This document shows, in pieces, positions 38,758 through 50,889 of a stretch of DNA of 64,000 nucleotides. This stretch comes from Cyclobacteriaceae bacterium (GTDB lineage Bacteria > Bacteroidota > Bacteroidia > Cytophagales > Cyclobacteriaceae). A program made the position numbers and the translations under genes. Location of the stretch: the NCBI GenBank assembly GCA_028281285.1, contig JANQKF010000018.1, positions 1-64,000 of the forward strand. Direction: 5' to 3'. A model generated the notes under the pieces. The model saw nothing but the letters and a program-made list of their open reading frames with translations. It did not search any database and had not been told where the DNA came from. Each line of letters begins with the position of its first letter. The stretch's first letter is position 1.

Positions 38758-40623
38758 ATGGCGAACCAAGTGGCGAACTACACCGAGGATAGCATCCGCT
38801 CCCTCGATTGGAAAGAGCATATCAGATTACGACCCGGAATGTACATCGGTAAACTAGGTGACGGGTCTTCCCAGGATGACGGTATTTATGTTTTAGTAAA
38901 AGAAGTAATCGATAATAGTATCGATGAACATATGATGGGATTTGGCAAAACCATCGATGTAAAAGTTTCCGAACATAAAGTTGAGGTAAGGGATTATGGA
39001 AGAGGAATACCATTGGGTAAAGTGATTGACTGTGTTTCTAAGATCAACACCGGAGGAAAATACGATAGTGGTGCGTTTCAAAAATCTGTGGGATTGAATG
39101 GAGTAGGTACCAAAGCTGTGAATGCCCTTTCAACGTATTTCAAGGTGCAGTCCTATAGAGATGGCCAAACTAAAGTAGCTGAATTCACCAGGGGCGATAT
39201 AACCAATGATGCGAAGGTTATTTCAAGCAGTGGTAGAAATGGCACTCTCATTGTTTTCAAACCCGATGACACCGTGTTTAAACATTATCACTTCATTCCA
39301 CAGTACCTGGATGACTTGATTTGGAATTACTGCTTCTTAAATGCTGGATTAACAATCAATTTCAATGGTCAAAAGTATCATTCGGAGAAAGGTCTACTGG
39401 ATTTGCTTTCCAGAAAAACAGATGCGGATTCTCTGAGATACCCAATAATACATTTAAAGGGAGATGATATTGAATTGGCTCTTTCTCATACCAACCAATA
39501 TGGTGAAGATTACTACTCATTTGTAAATGGTCAGTATACAACTCAGGGAGGTACACATCAAGCAGCACTCCGCGAGGCGTTGGTCAAGACTATCCGAGAG
39601 TTTTATAATAAGAATTTTGATGCCAGCGATGTCAGGGCCTCAATAGTGGGGGCAATTGCGGTTCGCGTTCAAGAGCCTGTGTTTGAATCGCAGACCAAGA
39701 CCAAATTGGGTTCTCAAAATGTGGCTCCCGAAGGTCCTACGATGCGTACATTTGTCAATGATTTTGTGAAGAAAGCGCTAGACGATTTTCTGCACAAAAA
39801 CCCGACTACCGCTGATGCACTTCTGAAGCGAATCCTCCAATCAGAGAGAGAACGTAAGGAGATAGCAGGCATCAAAAAACTGGCTAATGAACGGGCGAAA
39901 AAAGCAAACCTCCATAACAAGAAGTTGCGAGACTGTCGAATTCACCTGGACGACAAGAAGGGTGATGAAGATCTGAAAAATGCGACAACACTTTTCATTA
40001 CTGAAGGTGATTCTGCAAGCGGTTCGATCACTAAATCAAGAAACGTCCAGACCCAGGCCGTATTCAGTCTTCGAGGCAAGCCCCTCAATTGTTTCGGGCA
40101 TACCAAAAAAGTTGTTTATGAGAATGAGGAGTTTAACCTCCTGCAACATGCACTGAATATTGAGGACGGTCTCGAAGGATTGAGATATGATAAGATTGTG
40201 ATTGCAACCGATGCTGATGTTGATGGCATGCACATCCGGCTATTGCTCTTGACTTATTTTCTTCAGTTTTTCCCTGACCTGGTTAGGCGGGGACATGTCT
40301 ATATTTTAGAAACACCCCTGTTCCGAGTTAGAAATAAGAAAGAAACACATTATTGCTATAGCGAGGAAGAGAAACAGGCGGCAATCCAAAAATTAGGCGG
40401 TAAACCTGAGATTACTCGTTTCAAGGGGCTCGGAGAAATATCACCCGATGAGTTTAAGACCTTCATAGGTGAGGATATGCGTCTCGAACCGATTATCCTT
40501 AAAAAGGATACGAGTATCAAAGACCTACTTACATTCTATATGGGCAAGAATACCCCGGACAGACAAGGATTTATAATTAACAATTTGAGGATAGAAAAGG
40601 ACCTCGTGGAAGAAGTGGCCTAA
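38758..40623 (+). CDS. parE: DNA topoisomerase IV subunit B
   Basis: [81 protein letters not shown]. Confidence 0.92.
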   Translation: MANQVANYTEDSIRSLDWKEHIRLRPGMYIGKLGDGSSQDDGIYVLVKEVIDNSIDEHMMGFGKTIDVKVSEHKVEVRDYGRGIPLGKVIDCVSKINTGGKYDSGAFQKSVGLNGVGTKAVNALSTYFKVQSYRDGQTKVAEFTRGDITNDAKVISSSGRNGTLIVFKPDDTVFKHYHFIPQYLDDLIWNYCFLNAGLTINFNGQKYHSEKGLLDLLSRKTDADSLRYPIIHLKGDDIELALSHTNQYGEDYYSFVNGQYTTQGGTHQAALREALVKTIREFYNKNFDASDVRASIVGAIAVRVQEPVFESQTKTKLGSQNVAPEGPTMRTFVNDFVKKALDDFLHKNPTTADALLKRILQSERERKEIAGIKKLANERAKKANLHNKKLRDCRIHLDDKKGDEDLKNATTLFITEGDSASGSITKSRNVQTQAVFSLRGKPLNCFGHTKKVVYENEEFNLLQHALNIEDGLEGLRYDKIVIATDADVDGMHIRLLLLTYFLQFFPDLVRRGHVYILETPLFRVRNKKETHYCYSEEEKQAAIQKLGGKPEITRFKGLGEISPDEFKTFIGEDMRLEPIILKKDTSIKDLLTFYMGKNTPDRQGFIINNLRIEKDLVEEVA

Positions 40624-40630
40624 GTGAAAA

Positions 40631-43387
40631 ATGAGTGAAGAAATTGAGGATATAAACAATGAGGAAGACGGCCAGATTCAGGAAGTAATTCCGGTATCCG
40701 GAATGTATGAAAACTGGTTTTTGGATTATGCGTCTTATGTAATTCTTGAAAGAGCCGTACCAGCCATTGAAGACGGATTCAAACCTGTTCAGCGCAGGAT
40801 CATGCACTCCATGAAGGAGATGGATGACGGTCGGTTCAACAAAGTAGCCAACATTATCGGGCAGACGATGCAGTATCACCCACATGGTGATGCTTCAATT
40901 GGGGATGCGATAGTTAATATCGGGCAGAAAGATTTATTGATTGAAACACAGGGGAATTGGGGAGACATTAGAACAGGAGACAGTGCGGCAGCTTCCCGGT
41001 ATATAGAAGCTAGGCTTTCGAAGTTTGCGCTTGATGTTGTCTTCAATCCACAAACAACGGATTGGCAACTGTCTTATGATGGCCGGAAAAAGGAGCCCGT
41101 TACATTACCTGTAAAATTCCCTCTACTATTAGCCCAGGGCGTTGAAGGCATTGCAGTTGGACTAAGTACGAAGATATTACCTCACAATTTTGTCGAACTA
41201 ATCCAGGCTTCTATTAAAATTCTAAGAGGGAAACGAGCCAAAGTATTTCCAGATTTTCCGACAGGGGGCATGGCCGATTTCGAGGAATATAACGAAGGTA
41301 AAAGAGGAGGGAAAATCAAGGTTAGGGCTCGAATCGAAGAGATTGATAAAAAAAGCATCGCCATTAGAGATATACCATTCGGAACTACAACTACCGGTCT
41401 GATCGATTCCATTATTAAGGCGAATGACAAGGGAAAAATCAAGATCAAGAAAGTGGTTGACAATACCGCTGAAGATGTGGAGATATTGATTGAATTGGCT
41501 TCCGGGCAATCACCCAATATCACCATAGATGCACTTTATGCATTTACTGATTGTGAAGTGAGCATTTCCCCTAATTGTTGTGTGGTTATTGACGAAAAGC
41601 CTCACTTTTTGTCTGTCAATGAAGTCCTCAAGATGAACACCGAACAAACGGTGGAATTGTTGAAGCGCGAACTGGAGATAAGAAAAGGTGAGCTTCTCGA
41701 AAAAATACTCTTTTCCTCTCTGGAAAAGATTTTCATTGAGAATCGCATTTACAGAGACATTGAAGAATGCGAGACTTGGGAGGCAGTATTAGAAACCATC
41801 GATAAAGGGCTTGATCCTTTCAAAAAGGATTTTTATCGCGAAATAACCCAGGAAGATATCATACGCCTCACTGAAATTAAGATCAAACGAATTTCAAAAT
41901 TCGATTCGTTCAAGGCTGATGAGATCATGCGGAAGCTGGAAGAGGAATTGGCTGAGGTTGAGCATAATCTCAAGAACCTTGTTGATTACGCGGTTGCTTA
42001 TTTTGAGAGGCTTCTTGAAAAGTATGGTAAGGGTCGCGAACGAAAAACTGAAATCAAGTCCTTTGAGAATATTAAGGCCACCGTTGTTGCCGCCAACAAT
42101 GCCAAGCTTTACATGAACCGAAAAGAGGGGTTCATCGGCTATGGAATGAGGAAAGATGAGTTCGTCTGTGAATGCTCTGATATCGATGATATTATAGTTT
42201 TCAGGAAGGACGGTAAATTTCAAGTGGTTCGAATATCCGATAAGATTTTTGTGGGTAAGGACATCATCCATGCCGGAGTCTTTAAAAAGAATGACGAGCG
42301 CATGGTTTATAATATGATTTACCTGGATGGAAAGTCCGGCAGATCAATGGTAAAGAGATTTCAGGTACTTGGTGTCACCAGGGACAGAGAGTATGACCTG
42401 ACCAAAGGTGCAAGAGGGTCGAAAGTTCTTTATTTCACCGCTAACCCCAATGGGGAAGCTGAATTGGTGACCTTGTATTTGACCTCTGGTGCCAAGGCTC
42501 GAATAAAGGTGTTTGATTTCAATTTTGCCGATCTGGAGATTAAGGGTCGGTCGGCTGGAGGAAATATTGTCACGAAATATCCGGTAAGGAAAGTCCAATT
42601 GAAGATGGAAGGAAAATCCACTTTGGGAGGTGTGGATATTTGGTATGACGATTCGGTCGGACGATTGAATAGAGATGAGCGCGGAACACATTTAGGGAAT
42701 TTTCAAAGTGAAGATAAAATCCTCATAGTCTACAATTCTGGTGAATACGAGCTGACTTCTTTCGAATTGAGTAACCGATATGAGCCTGATAAGATTTACT
42801 TGATAGATAAGTATGATCCGGAGGCAGTAATTTCGGCCATCCATTACGATGGGGCGGGGAAAACACATTATGTGAAGCGCTTTCAGATTGAGACCTCCAC
42901 AATGGACAAGCGATTCCTTTTTATCTCTGAGGAGAAGGGCTCCAAACTGGTATTAGCCACCAATATCAGTCAGCCGCAGGTAGAAGTTCATTATACCGTA
43001 AAGGGAAACAGGGAGCGCAAAACCATAGAATACGATCTTGATATGTTAATTGATGTCAAGGGATGGAAGGCAAATGGCAATAAGCTGTCATCTCATAATG
43101 TGAAGAAAGTGGTATTGCTCAATGGCGACCAGAAAGAGATTAAGCAGCCAAAAGTTGAGGCACCAAAGAATGACGATGCCGAACCGTCAGAAGATAAGTC
43201 ACCACAGGCAGAGAAAGAGTCTCAGAAACCGGAGGTTTCTGAAGTTGAGCCAGACCAACCAAAGGCGAAAGCCGCTGAACCACCAAAGAAAAAACCAGTG
43301 AAGGAGGTGCCAAAGACAAAGGAAAAACCATCTAAAAAGGATGATGACGATGGCTATAATGTCGGTGAGACGATAGAACTGTTTTAA
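40631..43387 (+). CDS. parC: DNA topoisomerase IV subunit A
   Basis: YASYVILERAVPAIEDGFKPVQRRIMHSM, YHPHGDASIGDAIVNI, RYIEARLS; charged C-terminal tail. Confidence 0.92.
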   Translation: MSEEIEDINNEEDGQIQEVIPVSGMYENWFLDYASYVILERAVPAIEDGFKPVQRRIMHSMKEMDDGRFNKVANIIGQTMQYHPHGDASIGDAIVNIGQKDLLIETQGNWGDIRTGDSAAASRYIEARLSKFALDVVFNPQTTDWQLSYDGRKKEPVTLPVKFPLLLAQGVEGIAVGLSTKILPHNFVELIQASIKILRGKRAKVFPDFPTGGMADFEEYNEGKRGGKIKVRARIEEIDKKSIAIRDIPFGTTTTGLIDSIIKANDKGKIKIKKVVDNTAEDVEILIELASGQSPNITIDALYAFTDCEVSISPNCCVVIDEKPHFLSVNEVLKMNTEQTVELLKRELEIRKGELLEKILFSSLEKIFIENRIYRDIEECETWEAVLETIDKGLDPFKKDFYREITQEDIIRLTEIKIKRISKFDSFKADEIMRKLEEELAEVEHNLKNLVDYAVAYFERLLEKYGKGRERKTEIKSFENIKATVVAANNAKLYMNRKEGFIGYGMRKDEFVCECSDIDDIIVFRKDGKFQVVRISDKIFVGKDIIHAGVFKKNDERMVYNMIYLDGKSGRSMVKRFQVLGVTRDREYDLTKGARGSKVLYFTANPNGEAELVTLYLTSGAKARIKVFDFNFADLEIKGRSAGGNIVTKYPVRKVQLKMEGKSTLGGVDIWYDDSVGRLNRDERGTHLGNFQSEDKILIVYNSGEYELTSFELSNRYEPDKIYLIDKYDPEAVISAIHYDGAGKTHYVKRFQIETSTMDKRFLFISEEKGSKLVLATNISQPQVEVHYTVKGNRERKTIEYDLDMLIDVKGWKANGNKLSSHNVKKVVLLNGDQKEIKQPKVEAPKNDDAEPSEDKSPQAEKESQKPEVSEVEPDQPKAKAAEPPKKKPVKEVPKTKEKPSKKDDDDGYNVGETIELF

Positions 43388-43575
43388 AGATTTCAGGAAG
43401 AGAATAGGGGTTAAGCTCAAATTGGCTGTTACTACTATGAATCTGTTTTTCATAGTTAATACCCAATTAGTCTTAATAATTTTGTTTGTTCATCTTCCTG
43501 AAAAGGCTGTCCACCCCGGATAGCTTTTTCTCTTTAATCCTGTTCCTTTTTTGATTTTTGGAATTAACAATATCA

Positions 43576-44547
43576 ATGAAGCAAACAGGAATGAGTCAGC
43601 TCCTTAGTCGAAGTGTATTCTCGGCCATATTGGTTTTAATGCTATCTGGAAGTTGTTCCGAACCCATAGAATTTAATTTTGAGTCGGAAGAAGATGTACT
43701 GGTAGTTGACGGTTTTATCACCAATCAGTTCAAGCAGCATTTGATCCGTCTGAGCTTTACCTCATCTAAGGTTGACAATATCCCAATTCCCAATCCCGCC
43801 AGGTTTGCCCGTGTTGAATTGCATAATGATCAGGGTGAAGTATTCGTACTTCAAAATGGTGGTAACGGCAATTATTTGACTCCAGCGATGTTTGCGGAAG
43901 AGGGGAGGTCCTATCAATTAAGAGTAGAGGTCAATGGAAAAGTTTATATATCAGAATTTGAAGAACTGCCGAAGGCAGGCCCAACCCCTGAACTTGAAAT
44001 AGCAATTAATGACCAGGACTTTCGAAATATTCAACAAGGAAGCCTGATCATTAATAGACGAGGTGCATCCATCCATGCAGTCATTGACAAAACAGCGACC
44101 TCAAACAAGAACAATGTTCACTATCAGTGGTTTGTTAGTGACTGCAGGGATTTCTCCAATACTCCAGGTCTAAGTTCAAGAATCTGCAGCGTGTTTGGAG
44201 ATATTACGCGAGAACCCCAACTGTACCTTCATCGAGATCCATATATAGCAGGAAGCGTGGATTTGAATTATTCTTATGAGCTGACCTGGATTCCAAAACC
44301 ATTAGAAGGTAATGTTAGCGGTACTTTGGTTGTCGAGATCGATCAATTCATCATAAGTCAGAAAGCTTTTGAATACTGGTCTGACATTAATGAAACCATT
44401 GTTAGCCGGGGTACTTTATTTTCACCTGCGGTGACCAGAATATTTGGAAACATTAAAGAGGAATCAACTGGGCACCTTACACTTGGCTTTTTTGGAGTGT
44501 ATGGGGAAGCTAGCACTTGGAGAAGAATTCGTCTGGGTGGGTTTTGA
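43576..44547 (+). CDS. DUF4249-like outer-membrane-associated lipoprotein
   Basis: LMLSGSCSEPIEF lipobox, VLVVDGFITNQFKQHLIRLSFTSS, Y.LRVEVNGKVYISEFEELPKAGP. Confidence 0.75.
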   Translation: MKQTGMSQLLSRSVFSAILVLMLSGSCSEPIEFNFESEEDVLVVDGFITNQFKQHLIRLSFTSSKVDNIPIPNPARFARVELHNDQGEVFVLQNGGNGNYLTPAMFAEEGRSYQLRVEVNGKVYISEFEELPKAGPTPELEIAINDQDFRNIQQGSLIINRRGASIHAVIDKTATSNKNNVHYQWFVSDCRDFSNTPGLSSRICSVFGDITREPQLYLHRDPYIAGSVDLNYSYELTWIPKPLEGNVSGTLVVEIDQFIISQKAFEYWSDINETIVSRGTLFSPAVTRIFGNIKEESTGHLTLGFFGVYGEASTWRRIRLGGF

Positions 44548-44580
44548 TTTTGTTCCCTCATTAATTGTTAACATTGTGCT

Positions 44581-45285
44581 GTGAACACCAGCGTTACTAC
44601 CAAGGAGCTGATACAACTACTGGATCAGTATGTGACTCCGCACAAAAAGGAGGTAATCGATAATGTTTTGGCTCAGCGTACGCGTCATTTGACGGTTGTT
44701 CTGGAGGATTTGTACCACCCTCATAATATCAGTGCGGTGATCAGAACATGTGATTGTTTTGGAGTACAAGACCTTTATATAACCCAGCGATTGCATGAGT
44801 ATGACATCAATCCGAATGTTGTACGAGGTGCCTCAAAATGGGTCACACTCAACAAATTTGAGCGCCAAAAAAATACGTCAGTTGTCTGTTTTGAGGAACT
44901 AAAAAGCAAGGGATATCGTCTCGTAGGTACAACCCCAGACAGAGATTCTGTATCTATGGAGATGTTGGATATCTCTCTAAAGACCGCTTTAGTCTTTGGA
45001 ACAGAGCTGGGGGGCTTGAGTGAATACGCACGTGATGAGGTAGAAGAGATGGTTCATGTACCAATGTATGGTTTCACAGAATCCTTCAATATTTCCGTCA
45101 GTGCGGCCTTGTTGCTACAACATTTGATGGGAAGATTGAAAACCATGAATCTGGATTGGGGGCTTACGGATGAGGAGAAAGATGAATTGAAATTCGAATG
45201 GTATCAACGCATTGTCAAAAGATCAGACCTTCATTTGAAAAAGTTTTTTGAAGAAAGAGGGCTAAGTCATCCAATAAACGAATAA
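44581..45285 (+). CDS. trmH: tRNA (guanosine-2'-O)-methyltransferase TrmH-like (SpoU)
   Basis: RTRHLTVVLEDLYHPHNISAVIRTCDCFGVQDLYI, ALVFGTELGGLSEYA, FTESFNISVSAALLL; GTG start. Confidence 0.9.
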   Translation: MNTSVTTKELIQLLDQYVTPHKKEVIDNVLAQRTRHLTVVLEDLYHPHNISAVIRTCDCFGVQDLYITQRLHEYDINPNVVRGASKWVTLNKFERQKNTSVVCFEELKSKGYRLVGTTPDRDSVSMEMLDISLKTALVFGTELGGLSEYARDEVEEMVHVPMYGFTESFNISVSAALLLQHLMGRLKTMNLDWGLTDEEKDELKFEWYQRIVKRSDLHLKKFFEERGLSHPINE

Positions 45286-45344
45286 TTAAAGAGTTAAGTG
45301 TTAAACTTGCGGCTTGAAATAGATTCTAAAGGTCAAAACTAATT

Positions 45345-47855
45345 TTGTTGAGAACTCACCTAATCTTCATCCTTAACCTATTCACGGTTCTTCAGGCTTT
45401 TTCTCAGGAAACCATTATACGCGGGAAGGTAATTGACGCTGACTCAGGAGACCCCATCCCATTTGCTAATGTAGTCATTCAGGGAACTTCAATCGGTAGC
45501 CCCACTGATTTCGATGGTTACTATGAAATAAAAGGAGAAGCAGAGTCTGATACAATTGTGGTTTCATACATCGGTTACGAAACCAAAAAGAAAGTATATA
45601 CCCGAGGAATAATCCAAACAATCAATTTTCAACTTCGTCCAGAATCCACCTCATTAGGAGAGTTTGTAATAACTGCTGGAAAACAAGAGAATCCGGCATT
45701 TCCTATCATGCGGCAAGTTATGGCCAATAAAGCAAGAAATGATAAAAGGCGCATTCCAGCCTATGAGTATGAGAGTTATAATAAAATCGAAATCGATATT
45801 GATAACATCACCGAGAAACTCAGACAAAGAAAGGCGATGCAAAAAATCACCCAGGTGCTTGATAGTATAGAGCAAATAGCGGGCGAGGATGGTAAACCCA
45901 TACTTCCATTATTCATCTCTGAGTCGTTGTCCAAGTTTTACTTCAGGTCTGATCCCAAACTTCAAAAAGAACATATTCAAAAATCAAAGATCACAGGAGT
46001 AGGAATTGAGGATGGTTCCTTGATTTCTCAGATCACCGGTTCCAGTTTCCAGGAATATAATTTCTATCAAAATCGAATGAACATTGTTGAGAAAGAATTC
46101 GCTTCACCCATAGGAGATGGTTGGCGAATACTCTACAATTATGAGTTGCAGGACAGTGTGGAATTGGACGGAGAGTTTTGCTATGTACTTGATTATGTGC
46201 CAAAAAACGATCAGGAATTGGCATTTTATGGAACCATGTGGATTACCAAAGAAGATTATGCGATCAAGCGAATCGATGCCACAATGCAGCCTACCGCCAA
46301 TCTAAATTTCATTGAGCGAATAAAGATTCAGCAGGAGTTGGAAAGGACAACCATAGGTGCATGGATACCTGCGAAGTCACGTGTCTTGATTGATGTCTCC
46401 GAAATCACAAAGAATTCCGCTGGCATGCTGGCCAAATTCTACAACTCCAATAAGAATATTACTATCACAGAACCCCATCCGACCAAGTTCTATGAAAGAA
46501 CAATTGAATTGGAAGAAGATGCCAAGATGACGGATGAACTCTTTTGGGAGGCAAACCGACATGATACACTGAGTACGACTGAACGGAATGTGATTTCAAT
46601 GATCGATTCATTGAACAACATCCCATTTGTAAAGACTTGGGTCGAAATACTCAAGACTGTAGCAAGAGGTTATGTGGAAGTTGGACCGCTTGACCTGGGA
46701 CCATGGCCATTTCTTTTTGCTCAGAATAATATAGAGGGCCCAAGAGTGAGAATAGGAGGCAGAACCAACGAGAATTTCAGCTTAAGATGGCAGTTTAATG
46801 GTTACCTGGCCTATGGTTTTAAAGACAGGAGGTTCAAATATGGGTTAGGTGCCATGTGGATTGCCAACCGAAAAAAATGGACTACACTTAATTTGAGTTA
46901 TCGGAACGATATCGACCAACTTGGAATTCAGCCCGACCCAATCAATGGTTTTAATTCGGGAAGCGCTTTTGTGGCCCTGACTCAGCTTGGAAATCTTGTT
47001 CGGCCATTTGACTACGAACGGATACAATTCGATTATTTCACTCAGGTTTCGAAGGCTTTTTCGCTAAACCTTACGCTTAGGAACCAGAAGTTCGATCCAA
47101 GATTTGAGTTCAGATACAGTGACACAAATGATATTGGAGCCACCGTACTTCGACAAAAATTTACCACCACAGAGGCCACTCTGAGACTCAAATATGCCAG
47201 GGATGAAACCTTTCTGATCAACGATAACACCAGACGCAGTTTGGGTACATTGAGATGGCCATCGCTCAGCGTAGCCTACACCCGAGGTTTTAAGGGTCCA
47301 CTGAACGGCCAATTTGATTATCATCGGCTCGATTTTGGCATTTCCCAACGATTGAAAATGGGACTTTGGGGTGTGTCATTTTATAACGTCACAGCCAGTC
47401 ATAATTTCAATGACCTGCCATATCCATTACTCAGAGCGCACATAGGTAATGAGCAAATTATATTTACGAATATTGCTTTCAGTCAAATGGAGTTCTTCGA
47501 ATATTTAAGTGATAGCTATGCATCGTTGCGCTATCAGCATTTCTTCGAAGGTTTCCTTTTAAATCGGATTCCTTTGTTAAAAAAATTGAAGTGGCGTCTG
47601 GTGGGAAGTGCCAATGTGCTTTTTGGAAGCGTGCGCCAAAGCAATATCGACCTGCAAATAACAGAAGACGAAATTGGCAACCCATTGCCTTTGTTTGATT
47701 CCCTGGATCCAAACAAGCCGTATTTAGAAGCCGGTTTGGGCGTTGAGAATATTTTTAAATTATTCCGTGTGGATTGGTTCCATCGATTGACTTATACCGA
47801 TAAGCCGGGAGTTCGCAAGTCAAGCATCAAGGTTAGTTTCAACCTGTCGTTATAA
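45345..47855 (+). CDS. CarboxypepD_reg-like / DUF5686 outer-membrane protein
   Basis: IIRGKVIDADSGDPIPFANVVIQGTSIGSPTDFDGYYEI followed by a long beta-rich domain; TTG start. Confidence 0.8.
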   Translation: MLRTHLIFILNLFTVLQAFSQETIIRGKVIDADSGDPIPFANVVIQGTSIGSPTDFDGYYEIKGEAESDTIVVSYIGYETKKKVYTRGIIQTINFQLRPESTSLGEFVITAGKQENPAFPIMRQVMANKARNDKRRIPAYEYESYNKIEIDIDNITEKLRQRKAMQKITQVLDSIEQIAGEDGKPILPLFISESLSKFYFRSDPKLQKEHIQKSKITGVGIEDGSLISQITGSSFQEYNFYQNRMNIVEKEFASPIGDGWRILYNYELQDSVELDGEFCYVLDYVPKNDQELAFYGTMWITKEDYAIKRIDATMQPTANLNFIERIKIQQELERTTIGAWIPAKSRVLIDVSEITKNSAGMLAKFYNSNKNITITEPHPTKFYERTIELEEDAKMTDELFWEANRHDTLSTTERNVISMIDSLNNIPFVKTWVEILKTVARGYVEVGPLDLGPWPFLFAQNNIEGPRVRIGGRTNENFSLRWQFNGYLAYGFKDRRFKYGLGAMWIANRKKWTTLNLSYRNDIDQLGIQPDPINGFNSGSAFVALTQLGNLVRPFDYERIQFDYFTQVSKAFSLNLTLRNQKFDPRFEFRYSDTNDIGATVLRQKFTTTEATLRLKYARDETFLINDNTRRSLGTLRWPSLSVAYTRGFKGPLNGQFDYHRLDFGISQRLKMGLWGVSFYNVTASHNFNDLPYPLLRAHIGNEQIIFTNIAFSQMEFFEYLSDSYASLRYQHFFEGFLLNRIPLLKKLKWRLVGSANVLFGSVRQSNIDLQITEDEIGNPLPLFDSLDPNKPYLEAGLGVENIFKLFRVDWFHRLTYTDKPGVRKSSIKVSFNLSL

Positions 47856-47982
47856 TTGAAACACCTTGTTATTTCCTTTGTATATGCCTTTTTCTAGGAA
47901 ATAAAGTTGCATATTTGCGTTCCGAATTTTTGGAATAGAACGAAAGAAAATCCAGATGGTTTGTAGCATCTGGTTTTAAGCG

Positions 47983-49938
47983 ATGAGCGAAGCACAAATT
48001 AAAATTACCCTCCCCGATGGGGCAGTCAGAGAATACGCCCAGGGAAGCAGCGCAATGGACGTAGCGCTGAGTATCAGTGAAGGATTAGCAAGAAACGTAC
48101 TGGCGGCAGAAGTTAATGGAGAGGTTTGGGATGCCAACCGGCCTATCGCCACGGACGCCAACCTTAAGCTCCTCACTTGGAGAGATGAGGACGGTAAGTC
48201 TACCTTTTGGCATAGTTCGGCACATCTGATGGCCGAAGCATTGGAGTCATTATATCCGGGAATCAAATTCGGCATTGGTCCAGCTATTGAGCATGGCTAC
48301 TATTACGATGTGGATTTTGGAGATCAGGAATTTGATTCTGCCCATCTCGAGAAGATTGAAGAAAAAATTCTTGAACTCGCACGTCAAAAGAATACCTATG
48401 AGCGCAAAGAAGTTTCGAAATCTGATGCGGTTGCCTATTTCGAAGAAAAGGGAGACGAATACAAGCTTGATCTTTTAAAAGATCTGGAGGACGGAACCAT
48501 TACTTTTTACACCCAGGGGGAATTCACTGACTTATGTAGAGGCCCGCATATTCCTCATACCGGTATGGTCAAGGCAGTCAAGTTGCTGAATGTGGCTGGT
48601 GCTTATTGGAGAGGAGATGAGAACAGAAAGCAGTTGACCCGGATTTATGGGATCACTTTTCCTAAACAAAAGGAGCTTACCGAGTATTTGCATATGCTCG
48701 AGGAGGCTAAGAAAAGAGATCATAGGAAGCTCGGAAAGGAATTGGAATTGTTTACTTTTTCGGAAAAGGTAGGCATGGGGCTACCCCTTTGGTTACCGAA
48801 AGGGGCTAAGTTGAGAGAACGGTTGGAGGCCTTTATGCGAAAGGCTCAGGTAAGGGCCGGTTATGATCCTGTGGTGACTCCGCATATTGGTCACAAAGAA
48901 CTCTATGTGACTTCGGGCCACTACGAGAAATATGGAGAAGATTCGTTTCAGCCAATCAACACTCCTCATGAGGGAGAAGAATTCCTGTTAAAACCAATGA
49001 ACTGCCCTCACCATTGTGAGATATTCAAATCGAAGCCAAGATCATATAAGGATCTACCGGTTCGATTGGCTGAATTTGGGACGGTTTATCGCTACGAGCA
49101 GAGTGGTGAATTGCATGGACTGACTCGAGTGAGAGGGTTTACACAGGATGATGCTCATATCTTCTGCAGTCAGGATCAGGTAAAGGACGAGTTCAAGAAG
49201 GTGATTGACTTGGTGTTATATGTATTTGAATCACTTGGTTTCGATGATTTTACTGCACAAATCTCTTTGCGTGATCCGGAAAACCACGAGAAATATATTG
49301 GTCCTGATGAAGGTTGGGTAAAAGCGGAGAATGCTATTGTTGAGGCAGCTGCGGAAAAGAACTTGACTACAGTGACCGAACTAGGGGAAGCCGCATTCTA
49401 TGGTCCCAAGTTAGACTTTATGGTTAAGGACGCATTAGGTAGAAAATGGCAGTTGGGCACAATCCAGGTAGATTATAACCTTCCAGAGCGATTCCAACTG
49501 GAATATGTAGGCTCAGATAATCAGAAACATCGACCTGTGATGATCCACCGAGCGCCATTTGGGTCTTTGGAGCGATTTGTTGCAGTATTAATAGAGCATT
49601 GTGCAGGTGACTTTCCATTATGGTTGACACCTGATCAGGTAGCCATTCTGCCAATTTCTGAAAAGTACGCAGACTATGCTCAAGAGCTATATAAGCTATT
49701 GGAATCAGAAGATATCACTGGGTTTGTGGACAATAGGGATGAGAAGATAGGCCGTAAGATTCGAGATGCTGAGGTGAAGAAAATTCCAATCATGCTTATC
49801 GTTGGAGAAAAGGAAAGAGATGCTCATGAAGTGGCAGTTAGGAGACATGGAACCGGTGATATTGGTACCATGAAAGTGGAAGACTTTGTGAAGTATTTCA
49901 ATTCTGAAAAAGAAAAGTCATTAGGGGGTAAAGAATAA
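47983..49938 (+). CDS. thrS: Threonyl-tRNA synthetase
   Basis: TGS domain, [91 protein letters not shown]. Confidence 0.98.
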   Translation: MSEAQIKITLPDGAVREYAQGSSAMDVALSISEGLARNVLAAEVNGEVWDANRPIATDANLKLLTWRDEDGKSTFWHSSAHLMAEALESLYPGIKFGIGPAIEHGYYYDVDFGDQEFDSAHLEKIEEKILELARQKNTYERKEVSKSDAVAYFEEKGDEYKLDLLKDLEDGTITFYTQGEFTDLCRGPHIPHTGMVKAVKLLNVAGAYWRGDENRKQLTRIYGITFPKQKELTEYLHMLEEAKKRDHRKLGKELELFTFSEKVGMGLPLWLPKGAKLRERLEAFMRKAQVRAGYDPVVTPHIGHKELYVTSGHYEKYGEDSFQPINTPHEGEEFLLKPMNCPHHCEIFKSKPRSYKDLPVRLAEFGTVYRYEQSGELHGLTRVRGFTQDDAHIFCSQDQVKDEFKKVIDLVLYVFESLGFDDFTAQISLRDPENHEKYIGPDEGWVKAENAIVEAAAEKNLTTVTELGEAAFYGPKLDFMVKDALGRKWQLGTIQVDYNLPERFQLEYVGSDNQKHRPVMIHRAPFGSLERFVAVLIEHCAGDFPLWLTPDQVAILPISEKYADYAQELYKLLESEDITGFVDNRDEKIGRKIRDAEVKKIPIMLIVGEKERDAHEVAVRRHGTGDIGTMKVEDFVKYFNSEKEKSLGGKE

Positions 49939-50024
49939 TTTGAGATAGCTTAAAATCAAAGCATTGAATATTTCAAAAATATCCCGATATTTGCAGTCAT
50001 TTTTAACAAAACAAGGAGGTTAAC

Positions 50025-50576
50025 ATCGCAAAAATGAGGAGGAGACGGCCCTATCAAGGAAGGGTCGAGGAGCCATACAAAGTCAATGAGAAGATAACAG
50101 CACGAGAAGTTCGGGTTGTTGGTGAAAACGTACAAGTAGGCGTTTATTCAATATCTCAGGCCTTAGACATTGCAAGAGAACAAGGGCTGGACTTGGTGGA
50201 GATTTCTCCCAAAGCGGATCCCCCTGTTTGTAAAGTAATTGACTATTCGAAGTTCAAGTACGATCAGAAAAAGAAGCAGAAGGAAATTAAAGCCAAAGCT
50301 TCAAAGACGGTCATAAAAGAGATTCGATTTGGTCCGAATACCGATGATCATGATTTCAACTTTAAGTTGAAGCATGCCATCAACTTTCTCCAGGATGGGG
50401 CAAAAGTGAAGGCTTATGTCCACTTCAGGGGAAGAACCATTGTGTATAAAGAGAGAGGTGAGATTCTGTTGTTGAAATTTGCCCAGGCTCTTGAAGAATA
50501 TGCGAAGGTGGAACAATTGCCTAAGTTGGAAGGAAAGAGAATGTTCTTGTTCCTTGCTCCAAAGGCCAAGAAGTAG
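50025..50576 (+). CDS. infC: Translation initiation factor IF-3, probable AUC start
   Basis: [65 protein letters not shown] is 4 nt before in-frame ATC 50025 but 13 nt before ATG 50034. Confidence 0.95.
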   Translation: MAKMRRRRPYQGRVEEPYKVNEKITAREVRVVGENVQVGVYSISQALDIAREQGLDLVEISPKADPPVCKVIDYSKFKYDQKKKQKEIKAKASKTVIKEIRFGPNTDDHDFNFKLKHAINFLQDGAKVKAYVHFRGRTIVYKERGEILLLKFAQALEEYAKVEQLPKLEGKRMFLFLAPKAKK

Positions 50577-50605
50577 AACTAGATTTAATTAATAAATAAA
50601 CTAAA

Positions 50606-50800
50606 ATGCCGAAGGTAAAAACTAAATCTGGAGCAAAGAAGCGTTTCAAGCTTACCGGGACTGGCAAAATCAAGAGAAAGCATGCTTTCAAAAGCCACAT
50701 CCTGACTAAGAAGGAAACGAAGCAAAAGAGAAATCTTACTCATATGACTACAGTTCATAAGTCAGATGAGAAGAATATCAAATCTATGCTCAACATCTAA
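50606..50800 (+). CDS. rpmI: 50S ribosomal protein L35
   Basis: [36 protein letters not shown]. Confidence 0.97.
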   Translation: MPKVKTKSGAKKRFKLTGTGKIKRKHAFKSHILTKKETKQKRNLTHMTTVHKSDEKNIKSMLNI

Positions 50801-50889
50801 GGATGTAAAAAAGGTTAAATGTTCACCAGATGTTTGGTACTAAGTCCTCAATATACTGAGGCGCCAAAAGTCAAAAAAATTAAGAAGTT

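Noticed and set aside
43140-43453. Minus-strand ORFs opposite the 3' end of parC
   Set aside because: Antisense to the charged, low-complexity ParC tail; no independent coding evidence.
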